This document shows positions 28,103 to 34,909 of a DNA stretch of 64,000 bases, one piece after another. A program made the translations under genes and the position numbers. This DNA comes from Salinimicrobium sediminilitoris. Lineage in GTDB: Bacteria; Bacteroidota; Bacteroidia; Flavobacteriales; Flavobacteriaceae. The notes beneath the pieces were generated by a model. It saw only the letters and a list, made by a program, of their open reading frames with translations, made no database searches and had not been told where the DNA came from. Location: positions 153,148-217,147 of the forward strand of contig NZ_JAIVCC010000001.1 of assembly GCF_020866905.1 (NCBI RefSeq), in the 5' to 3' direction. Numbering within the stretch: the stretch's first letter is position 1; each line of letters starts with the position of its first letter.

Positions 28103-28136
28103 AACCCTTTCAGGGTTTTAAACCCCTGAAAGGGTT
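28103..28136. repeat. 13-bp-stem hairpin
   Basis: AACCCTTTCAGGG (28103-28115) pairs with CCCTGAAAGGGTT (28124-28136). There is no U tract, so it is more likely a repeat element than a terminator. Confidence 0.55.
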
Positions 28137-28144
28137 TCACCTTT

Positions 28145-28180
28145 AAACCTCACAAGTGTTCAAAACTTGTGAGGTTTTTA
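28145..28180 (+). terminator. intrinsic terminator downstream of icmF
   Basis: AAACCTCACAAGT (28145-28157) and ACTTGTGAGGTTT (28165-28177) form a perfect 13-bp stem with a seven-base loop, followed by further Ts. Confidence 0.6.
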
Positions 28181-28232
28181 TATTCCCGTTTAGCAGGGTT
28201 TAAATGCGGTTATCCAAGAGCCAAAAACAGGA

Positions 28233-28268
28233 AGGAGTCTCAAAAATGGCATTTTGAGACTCCTTTTT
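28233..28268. terminator. bidirectional terminator between icmF and the LigD operon
   Basis: AGGAGTCTCAAAA (28233-28245) and TTTTGAGACTCCT (28252-28264) form a perfect 13-bp stem with loop ATGGCA, followed by TTTTT. The loop region contains the AAAAATGGCATTTT core shared with other gene ends in the window. It separates the convergent icmF and 28316 genes. Confidence 0.78.
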
Positions 28269-28315
28269 CCGAAGCACTTTATATCTAAATCTTTATTTAA
28301 TCCGAGATTTCCGGT

Positions 28316-28792
28316 TTAATCTTCCTCATCAAAAGGATTATCAAATGGAATATTGTCATCGGGATCGACATCATCATAATTAACCCCGGGCGGATTAAAT
28401 AATCCCCAGCGGTCAATGATGTAGTTCCATTGATCAAAGGTTTGTACCCATTCGGCAAAAAGCACCCGAAATTCCTCGACTTCTGCCCGTAACATTTCCA
28501 GGTATTCCACTTCTTTAAATCCTTCCATGATGAACCCGTTGCAGCCTACATAGATCTCGCGGGCACACTTCCGGATTATTGCGGCATTTTCCATTTTTAT
28601 GTCGTAGAGGTCAACGCCTTCTGCTCCCGCTATTTTAGGTGCAAGTTGTAGGGCATCGGCATACATGTTATGGGCAACCGCGGTGGTGAATTCGTTATCT
28701 TCGGGAACCAGTTGTTTAATTCGTACAACGATCTCCAGGATCTCCATGGCCTTTTGGTATAAAGGCATGCGCTCCAGTTTGTTCTTATTCAT
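28316..28792 (-). CDS. hypothetical helical protein with acidic tail
   Basis: A 158-residue protein not recognised with confidence. It opens LERMPLYQKAMEILEIVVRI and has several amphipathic helices, including VEYLEMLRAEVEEFRVLFAEWVQTFD; the layout recalls four-helix-bundle proteins of the 23S-rRNA-intervening-sequence type, but the match is weak. The last ~25 residues are strongly acidic (DDVDPDD, DNPFDEED). It is the last gene of the LigD-PE / LigD-Pol / DUF1232 operon, nine bases behind the DUF1232 gene, so it is probably co-expressed with them. Confidence 0.6.
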   Translation of the reverse strand: MNKNKLERMPLYQKAMEILEIVVRIKQLVPEDNEFTTAVAHNMYADALQLAPKIAGAEGVDLYDIKMENAAIIRKCAREIYVGCNGFIMEGFKEVEYLEMLRAEVEEFRVLFAEWVQTFDQWNYIIDRWGLFNPPGVNYDDVDPDDNIPFDNPFDEED

Positions 28793-28801
28793 TTACAGGA
28801 G

Positions 28802-29242
28802 TTATATAAGTGAGTCCTCTTCGTTGTTGTTGACTACATTATCCTGGTGGAGTTTCCACTTCTCATAATCTACCAGATCATCGCTTACCAGTGTAAGGCA
28901 GGCAGCAATAACGCCTGCATCATCTAAAAAGCCGGCCACGGGAATAAAATCGGGAATAAGATCAAATGGCATGAGCACATAAAGTAAGGCTCCTGCCACA
29001 GCAGCTATTGTCTTCCAGGGCACCTGCCTGTAATTGCCGTTCCAGTAGTCGCGAATAAGCCCAAACATACTTTTTGCCTTAGCCAGATACCCACTCATGG
29101 AATCATTATTTCGAAATTTGTCTTCAATTTTTTGCTCTTTGGCCAATACTTTTTCCAGGTCTTTTCGCTCAACTTTTTCTGCCTGTTCATTAAGTGCTTG
29201 TTTAGCCTCTTCGGGGGTGATTTCTTTCATTTTATTCTTCAT
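28802..29242 (-). CDS. DUF1232 (YkvA-family) membrane protein
   Basis: A 146-residue protein: a charged N-terminal coiled-coil-like part (to ~60), then the DUF1232 core with the signature LMPFDLIPDFIPVAGFLDDAGV near residue 90. One or two short hydrophobic segments suggest membrane association. The family is of unknown function. The ATG at 29242 overlaps the end of the LigD polymerase gene by 11 bases; a second Met lies at 29230. Confidence 0.85.
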   Translation of the reverse strand: MKNKMKEITPEEAKQALNEQAEKVERKDLEKVLAKEQKIEDKFRNNDSMSGYLAKAKSMFGLIRDYWNGNYRQVPWKTIAAVAGALLYVLMPFDLIPDFIPVAGFLDDAGVIAACLTLVSDDLVDYEKWKLHQDNVVNNNEEDSLI

Positions 29243-30059
29243 TATTTCGGTTTAACTGTGCTGTCCTTCTAAATATATTTTCAATATGATATTGAGATGC
29301 GCTTTTGATCCTTGAGAGTTCTTCCCATTCAATTGGAGTGGCAACTCCTGCCTCTTCGGTAGCCCTTAATGAATAAGGACAAACTGCAGTTTGAGCATAA
29401 GAATTCCGCAGGTAATCAACGAAAATCTTTCCTTCGCGCTTGTCTTTTCTTAATTGGGTCGTGAATAATCCGGGTTCTTTTTTCTCTGCTTCTTCAGCAA
29501 TATCTCGGGTTAGTGCCTTAACCTTATCAAAGTCTTTCCCCCGTCTTATATTATAATATAAATGTAAGCCGCTTTTTCCGCTGGTCATAAGAGAAGGATC
29601 AATTTCTTTGCTCTTCAGGAGAAACCTCATAATTTTCGCTCCTTCTTTTATCTTTTCAAAATCATCGTCAGATGGATCAAGATCGAACACCACCCTGTCC
29701 GGCTGGCGCAACTTATCTTTTTTGCTTAGCCATATGTGAAAAGCCACGGTTCCCTGGTTTGCCAGATAAACAAGACTTTTCCTGTCATTGCATAAAACCT
29801 GGGTATTTGTTCCTTCCTCTGTTTCTATTTTAATTGTTTTAATAAAAGAGGGGAAATAATCTGAAGCGTTTTTTTGATAAAAACCACTTTCGGTAATTCC
29901 ACCCGGAAAACGGTGCAAGGTGAGCGGCCGGTCTTTGAGAAATGGTAACATCAACGGCGCGATCCTCTCATAATAGGAAATCATATCACCTTTAGTGATC
30001 TCTTTCTCTGGGAAAAGTACTTTTTCGGGATGTGAGATCTCAACTCCGGCTATCTGCAT
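29232..30059 (-). CDS. stand-alone LigD polymerase (primase-type) domain protein
   Basis: A 275-residue archaeo-eukaryotic-primase-fold polymerase of the NHEJ LigD type. Visible motifs: HPEKVLFPEKEITKGDMISYY at the start, LHRFPGGI, the catalytic D-x-D in RVVFDLDPSDDDF and SGKSGLHLYY with the motif-II His. A third catalytic acid is likely in GKIFVDYLRNSY. In most bacteria this domain is fused to ligase and phosphoesterase modules; here it is a separate gene 14 bases behind the phosphoesterase gene. No ATP-dependent ligase or Ku gene is in the window. Confidence 0.92.
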   Translation of the reverse strand: MQIAGVEISHPEKVLFPEKEITKGDMISYYERIAPLMLPFLKDRPLTLHRFPGGITESGFYQKNASDYFPSFIKTIKIETEEGTNTQVLCNDRKSLVYLANQGTVAFHIWLSKKDKLRQPDRVVFDLDPSDDDFEKIKEGAKIMRFLLKSKEIDPSLMTSGKSGLHLYYNIRRGKDFDKVKALTRDIAEEAEKKEPGLFTTQLRKDKREGKIFVDYLRNSYAQTAVCPYSLRATEEAGVATPIEWEELSRIKSASQYHIENIFRRTAQLNRNNEE

Positions 30060-30072
30060 TTATTATTCTTTT

Positions 30073-30657
30073 TCAAGATTCTTCCTTTTCAATTTGCTTC
30101 AAGGTCCTTCCTGAAACTACACTTTTTGCCTGAGTGCTTACAGGATTGCGGCGGGCATCGGCTTCCCCGTCGTCTTGCTTCATGAGCAGCCAGTTACCTT
30201 TCATTTTTCCTCCTTTCATTTCCACAAGGTTATAGCCGCCGGTGAGTTTTTTGCCATGCAGGGTTACTTCTACACTTCCTGCTTTAAAGCTATCTTCTAG
30301 GGAAATTATATTGCCGTCTTCATCTTTTTTATTGCTCTCAATGGTGCCGGTATCCCAAATCATTACCGTACCCCCGCCATACTCGCCCTGCGGAATAACC
30401 CCCTCAAAATCGGCATAGCTCAAAGGGTGATCTTCTGTGGGGATAGCCATCCTTTTTACTGAAGGATCTGTGCTTGGGCCTTTAGGAACAGACCAGGATT
30501 TGAGGGTGTTGTCGATCTCCAGCCGAAAATCGTAATGAAGGTTTGTTGCGTCGTGCTTCTGTATTACGAAAATGGGTTTTTCATTCTTCTTACCCGAGGG
30601 AACATCCCTGGGTTCTTTGGTTTTGCTGAAATCTCTTTTTTCGTTATAAGTCTTCAT
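30073..30657 (-). CDS. stand-alone LigD 3'-phosphoesterase domain protein
   Basis: A 194-residue protein from ATG 30657 (MKTYNEKRDFSKTKEP); an upstream Met at 30705 would add 16 poorly conserved residues. The PE-domain motif FVIQKHDATNLHYDFRLE carries the His and Asp residues that bind Mn2+. It is followed by WSVPKGPSTDP, DHPLSYADFEGVIPQGEYGGG and KGNWLLMK, all characteristic. The domain trims 3'-phosphate and ribonucleotide ends during NHEJ-type repair. It is first in a four-gene operon with the polymerase module. Confidence 0.92.
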   Translation of the reverse strand: MKTYNEKRDFSKTKEPRDVPSGKKNEKPIFVIQKHDATNLHYDFRLEIDNTLKSWSVPKGPSTDPSVKRMAIPTEDHPLSYADFEGVIPQGEYGGGTVMIWDTGTIESNKKDEDGNIISLEDSFKAGSVEVTLHGKKLTGGYNLVEMKGGKMKGNWLLMKQDDGEADARRNPVSTQAKSVVSGRTLKQIEKEES

Positions 30658-30832
30658 TGATCCAGTAGTTCCTGAGGCCAAAATGTACAAAAATTGCGCC
30701 TTCACCTTCGTTAAAGAAGTCTCAAAACTTAGCTGAAAGCTCAGGCTTTATAGAAAGGATCCGGTGCACTTTTACAGGTTGTTTATTTTAAATACTTTTA
30801 CCCCTTATAATTAGTAGAAGCAAAAAAAATAA

Positions 30833-31447
30833 ATGGAAGGGATCTGGGTATTTGCCATTGCAGTTTTTACGGGGTTTATTGCGATCAATAACCCGGTTGG
30901 GAACGTGCCTATATTTTTAAGCCTCACCCGGCAAGCCGATCGCCCTACCAGGAAAAATATCTCCAAAAAAGCCACTTTTACAGCCTTTATTATTGTTTCA
31001 GGTTTTATTATTCTGGGGAAGTATATTTTTGATTTTTTTGGATTGACCATCCCTGCCTTTAAGATCACAGGAGGAATCCTTGTTTTCTTTGTAGGCTTTG
31101 AAATGATAAGGGCGCAGGTTTCAAGTATTGATAACCAGAAGGAAGTGAACTTTAATGAAGAGATTTCCATTTCACCACTGGGTATTCCTATTCTTGCCGG
31201 TCCCGGAACCATAGTAACCGCCATGAACTTTACCACTACGGCTACTTATCTACAGCTGGGAATTATATTGGTCATGTTTGCACTGGTAATGTGGCTCAAC
31301 CACCTTGCTTTTCTTTCAAGTGAATATTTGGTGAGGTACATAGGAGCAAATAAGATCGTGGTAGTGGAGAAAATAATGGGATTAATTATTGCCATTATTG
31401 GAGTTAATATGTTGATACAGGGGATTCACATTGCCTTTATGGAATAA
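30833..31447 (+). CDS. MarC-family integral membrane protein
   Basis: A 204-residue protein with six hydrophobic segments. The MarC family pattern is clear: an N-terminal FTGFIAINNPVGNVPIFLSLT, KITGGILVFFVGFEMIRAQ, and the conserved SPLGIPILAGPGTIVTAM in the middle. The original link of MarC to multidrug resistance in E. coli has been withdrawn and the function is unknown; it may be a transporter. It is divergent from the LigD operon. Confidence 0.92.
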   Translation: MEGIWVFAIAVFTGFIAINNPVGNVPIFLSLTRQADRPTRKNISKKATFTAFIIVSGFIILGKYIFDFFGLTIPAFKITGGILVFFVGFEMIRAQVSSIDNQKEVNFNEEISISPLGIPILAGPGTIVTAMNFTTTATYLQLGIILVMFALVMWLNHLAFLSSEYLVRYIGANKIVVVEKIMGLIIAIIGVNMLIQGIHIAFME

Positions 31448-31470
31448 GAAAATAATAAATTGACTTTTAG

Positions 31471-31500
31471 TTGGTTATCCATCCTTTAATTGTATATTTG
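31471..31500 (+). promoter_or_regulatory. promoter of the cold-shock gene
   Basis: TTG at 31471-31473 and TATATTTG at 31493-31500 are 19 bases apart, a textbook Bacteroidota promoter. The ATG is 21 bases further on. Confidence 0.6.
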
Positions 31501-31521
31501 CATTCAATTTAATTTTATATA

Positions 31522-31713
31522 ATGAATAAAGGTACAGTTAAGTTCTTTAACGAATCAAAAGGTTACGGATTTATTAAAGACGAAGAATCAAATGATGAGT
31601 ATTTCGTACATGCTAATGGTCTTGTTGATGAGATCAGACAGGATGACGAAGTAACTTTCGACCTTGAAGAAGGTAGAAAAGGTGTAAATGCAGTAAACGT
31701 GAGACAAGCTTAG
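31522..31713 (+). CDS. cold-shock domain protein
   Basis: A 63-residue single CSD protein binding single-stranded RNA/DNA. RNP1 is KGYGFI (near 13) and RNP2 is YFVHA (near 27). The aromatic surface (F9, Y15, F17, F28) is kept, and the body is very acidic. It has its own promoter and terminator, as expected for a highly expressed single gene. Confidence 0.95.
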   Translation: MNKGTVKFFNESKGYGFIKDEESNDEYFVHANGLVDEIRQDDEVTFDLEEGRKGVNAVNVRQA

Positions 31714-31740
31714 TCTCAATTTTTGATATTTATATTCCTG

Positions 31741-31768
31741 AGCCTTACATTTATGTAAGGCTTTTTTT
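31741..31768 (+). terminator. intrinsic terminator of the cold-shock gene
   Basis: AGCCTTACAT (31741-31750) and ATGTAAGGCT (31753-31762) form a perfect stem followed by a seven-T run. Confidence 0.82.
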
Positions 31769-31823
31769 ATACCCTAAATCGAAATTCTACATTGGATTTT
31801 AGAAAATTCACTAACTTAATTCC

Positions 31824-33236
31824 ATGAAAAAAATAATCTTTTTTTTATTCCTGGGTCTTCAGCTTTCTGCGCAGGAGTTAGTAGTTAAAAAGGGAATAGT
31901 GGTGGATGACCTGAAAGTGTCAGACACTCTGGATGAAAGCTATGCCTTATATCTTCCCACAACATATCAAAATGGAAAACTCTGGCCGGTGCTTTTCGTT
32001 CTTGACGGAGAAGGACGTGGGAAGGCTGCTGCCCATCTTTTCCAGTCCACTGCCGAGGAGCAGGGTTATATAATAGTCGCTTCTAATAATATTAGTCGTC
32101 AAAAAGATCTGGAACAAAATGTCCTTACATCTGCAAGGCTAATACAACACGTGGCAGGAATTCTCCCTATTGATTCCACCCAAATCTCCAGTGTGGGATC
32201 GATGACCGGGGGAAGGGTGGCGAGTACTGTGCCGCTTATCTTTGATAATATTCTTGGCGTAATCGCAGTGGGAGATCACTGGGTTAACTTCAACTTGTTA
32301 GATGATAAAAAGAATTTTGCCTTTATCGGGATCGTTGGAGATGAACAATTCTCCACCTCGGGAATGCAGAATACCGCTAATACCCTTTCCCGCCTCAGGT
32401 TTCCTACCCAGATCTATACCTATTCGGGAGATGAAGACTGGCCCCAACCCGAAATAATCAACAGTGCAGTTGGATCACTTACCCTGGAAGCCATGCGGAA
32501 AAAATTTCGTCCTGTAGATCCACAATTGGTGGAACAGTTATACCGGCAGGATCTTGCCCGGTCAAATAAATTGATGAGTCTAAATCAACTTATGAATGCC
32601 AATGCGCTTCTGGAGATCATGGAAGAAAAATATGAAGGATTTATAAGCACAGCCGAAATAAGAAATAAACAGAACCAACTTTCCCGTTCCCGTAACTATT
32701 CCCAGCAGAAACGGGAACAAACTGCCGTCACACAAAAGGAGACAAGGCTTATAGACGATTTCATCTATTATTTGGAAGAGGATATTCGCACAGCTAATTT
32801 TGAAAACCTGGGCTGGTGGAATTACCAAAAAAATCAACTGGACTCTTTGGCGCAAAAGAGTAATGCTGAAAGCAAAATGGCGAAGAGACTTCAGGATTTT
32901 ATTAGTGAATATGTACGGCTCAAGCGACAGGACATGGAAGAGAGGCGTACTCCTCTGGAGAGCAAGCTGGTGGCAAATATGATCCAAACAATCTTTGATC
33001 CCCAGGCCTTTGATGCCTACCGAAAAATTATTTCTTTAAGTGCGCAAGACAATGATTTTCAAACGGCCTATTTTTATCTTGAAGAAATGCTCAAGCACGG
33101 TTACAAGGACATGGCAAATCTCTATAATATAGAAGGAACGCTGGGTTTGAGATTAACGCCGGAATATAACCAGATAATTGAAAATCACCTTGGAAAATCA
33201 AAATTTTACGATGCCTCAGAGGGAGCTCAAAAATGA
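31824..33236 (+). CDS. secreted alpha/beta-hydrolase (esterase-like) protein with altered nucleophile elbow
   Basis: A 470-residue exported protein (signal MKKIIFFLFLGLQLSAQ). Residues ~40-240 have the alpha/beta-hydrolase pattern YALYLPTTYQNGKLWPVLFVLDGEG, as in dienelactone-hydrolase and esterase relatives. At the nucleophile elbow it reads GSMTGGRVAS (125-134), where relatives read GxSxGGRxAS; the central Ser is replaced by Met, so normal serine-hydrolase chemistry is doubtful. Residues ~240-470 are helical, with TPR-like segments. A role as a binding or regulatory protein is possible. The stop codon lies inside a terminator hairpin. Confidence 0.65.
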   Translation: MKKIIFFLFLGLQLSAQELVVKKGIVVDDLKVSDTLDESYALYLPTTYQNGKLWPVLFVLDGEGRGKAAAHLFQSTAEEQGYIIVASNNISRQKDLEQNVLTSARLIQHVAGILPIDSTQISSVGSMTGGRVASTVPLIFDNILGVIAVGDHWVNFNLLDDKKNFAFIGIVGDEQFSTSGMQNTANTLSRLRFPTQIYTYSGDEDWPQPEIINSAVGSLTLEAMRKKFRPVDPQLVEQLYRQDLARSNKLMSLNQLMNANALLEIMEEKYEGFISTAEIRNKQNQLSRSRNYSQQKREQTAVTQKETRLIDDFIYYLEEDIRTANFENLGWWNYQKNQLDSLAQKSNAESKMAKRLQDFISEYVRLKRQDMEERRTPLESKLVANMIQTIFDPQAFDAYRKIISLSAQDNDFQTAYFYLEEMLKHGYKDMANLYNIEGTLGLRLTPEYNQIIENHLGKSKFYDASEGAQK

Positions 33237-33255
33237 CATTTTTGAAGCTCCTTAT
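33222..33255 (+). terminator. terminator overlapping the stop of the esterase-like gene
   Basis: GGAGCTCAAAAA (33222-33233) pairs with TTTTTG-AGCTCC (33239-33251, one bulged A) around loop TGACA, which includes the TGA stop. It shares the AAAAATGnCATTTTT core. Confidence 0.65.
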
Positions 33256-33345
33256 TTTTCTGACTTTTGCCGGGCAGGTTTTGCACAGCAGGTGAAATAA
33301 GTTTGTGCTTGTGTGGCATTTTTAGGAGCCAAATAAATTTCCAAT

Positions 33346-33717
33346 TTAAAAAATTCTTGAAAGCCACATTCCTATAAGAACTGCAGCGATCCCCAAAAAA
33401 ATACTTCCGGCCGAGTAGATCCCGAAGTTGACATAATCTCCTGCTTTCAACAGCGCCTGATTTTCAAAGCTGAAAGCCGAAAAAGTAGTGAATCCCCCGC
33501 AAAATCCGGTAGCGAGGAGTAAAGTAGTGTTGGGAGAAAGCATTTCCTGTTTTAGGCCTAATCCTAAAATTAAGCCTATCAATAAACTTCCGGAGAAATT
33601 CACCAGCAGTGTTCCCAGGGGAATCGAAGAAACCTGATTGAGGTTCTTCGAGATGAGGAAACGCAAGGCACTGCCAAGACCACCACCTATAAAAACAAGT
33701 AAAACCTGTTTCATCAT
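33346..33717 (-). CDS. crcB: fluoride channel CrcB/Fluc
   Basis: A 123-residue, four-span membrane protein exporting fluoride as a dual-topology dimer. Signature segments are present: GGGLGSALRFLIS, GTLLVNFSGSLLIG (with the pore Asn) and GFCGGFTTFSAFSFE (Na+ site and phenylalanine box). The start at 33717 gives an ATGA overlap with the stop of the upstream gene, so the two are translationally coupled. No fluoride riboswitch was recognised upstream of the operon. Confidence 0.93.
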   Translation of the reverse strand: MMKQVLLVFIGGGLGSALRFLISKNLNQVSSIPLGTLLVNFSGSLLIGLILGLGLKQEMLSPNTTLLLATGFCGGFTTFSAFSFENQALLKAGDYVNFGIYSAGSIFLGIAAVLIGMWLSRIF

Positions 33718-34742
33718 TCTACCGGAATGTAAATTTCGGTTACCCAAAGAGCGGGATTATCGATTTCGGCAGGATCTGTAATAAGAAGTTCAAAAGGTTG
33801 CCCGTTAGGATCTACAATAAGCCCGTTCTCTTCTATATATCTATAGGTGCTTTCCCATGCTTCCGCAGCATTTTTATGATGTCCGTTTAAAGTTGTCTTA
33901 ACCACTTTTTGAGGTTCAAGATACCCGTTAAGAACCTCGCTGCCAGCCGGCGTAATCACCTGGCTGGGTGTTGGTACTCCGGTAGAAAAAATGGTAGTGC
34001 CGTTGCGATCATCCCGTTGATTATAAATAATAAGAGGTTGGCCGCTTATGGAAATGTTGTTCTGTTTCATATAAAGCCTAACCTGTTTGATCATGTCTGC
34101 CGCACGCATATTCACTTCTCCCAGCCTGGAGGCTGTTGTAGTATACATATAATAACCGCCTCCATGTTCGGTCACACCATCTACGTTAATAGAATATGCT
34201 TCCATTTTCTGTATCACGTTTTGCTCGAGATTGGTAAGGCTTTCCTCAAAAATGGGTAAGAAAACTTCGCCTAGATCCTGGTCCTGTATGGTAAAGGCTA
34301 GCTTCTCTTTAAAACTTTGTTCGCCCTCCAGGGTCCAATTTACCCTGGTACCACCATCTTCGGGGGTAAAAGTCCAGGTGATTTCGCCTTCAGCTTCTCC
34401 AATTATGGTTTGCATGGTAAGGGCCTGTTGCAGCCTGGAATATGGAATAACAGCTGTAGTGACGATCCTGCCGTCCCTTATTTGATCTGCATGCCAGCTT
34501 ATGGCTGCATTTGCACCTGTAGGTTCCCCCGTCAAGTCCATGTCCATTCCTTCTATTTTACTCCACGCATTCCAGGTTTTCCAATTGGAAAGATCGGCCA
34601 CTTCCCTAAAGAGCAGGGGAGCAGGTGCATTAATGACTTTAGAACTTTCGATTTTATAGGTGCCATCTTTGGTGGCTATATAAATAGATCCTGCAATGAT
34701 AACAATTAGCAGTAAAAACAGGAGGTATTTAAGGATCTTCAT
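33714..34742 (-). CDS. membrane-anchored SRPBCC + GyrI-like domain protein
   Basis: A 342-residue protein: an N-terminal hydrophobic segment (ILKYLLFLLLIVIIAGSIYIA) acts as signal anchor, followed by a START/polyketide-cyclase-like SRPBCC domain (~30-175, with LSNWKTWNAWSKI and GGTRVNWTLEGEQ). A GyrI-like effector-binding domain (~190-342) ends AWESTYRYIEENGL and ELLITDPAEID. Both domains bind small hydrophobic ligands in other proteins. Ligand unknown. It is co-transcribed with crcB through a 4-base overlap. Confidence 0.8.
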   Translation of the reverse strand: MKILKYLLFLLLIVIIAGSIYIATKDGTYKIESSKVINAPAPLLFREVADLSNWKTWNAWSKIEGMDMDLTGEPTGANAAISWHADQIRDGRIVTTAVIPYSRLQQALTMQTIIGEAEGEITWTFTPEDGGTRVNWTLEGEQSFKEKLAFTIQDQDLGEVFLPIFEESLTNLEQNVIQKMEAYSINVDGVTEHGGGYYMYTTTASRLGEVNMRAADMIKQVRLYMKQNNISISGQPLIIYNQRDDRNGTTIFSTGVPTPSQVITPAGSEVLNGYLEPQKVVKTTLNGHHKNAAEAWESTYRYIEENGLIVDPNGQPFELLITDPAEIDNPALWVTEIYIPVE

Positions 34743-34804
34743 CTTGCTTGGCAGGTTTGTTGTATTAATTAGGCTAATATAAATAATTTGAAGTTGTTAA
34801 TTCT

Positions 34805-34812
34805 TACATTTG
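34805..34812 (+). promoter_or_regulatory. -7 box of the dipeptidyl-peptidase III gene
   Basis: TACATTTG, a perfect TAnnTTTG match, implies a leader of about 90 bases before the ATG at 34910; no riboswitch-like structure was recognised in it. Confidence 0.4.
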
Positions 34813-34909
34813 TTAGCAAATGGTGAAGCCCTCCCGCCAGGACCTGCTGTTATTTTTTCTGCGGAAGATCTCACCCAAATTAATTTAATACACCATTAAT
34901 TTTAAGAAA

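Noticed and set aside
33714-34909. Fluoride riboswitch ahead of the crcB operon
   Set aside because: No recognisable fluoride-aptamer motif was found upstream of the first gene.
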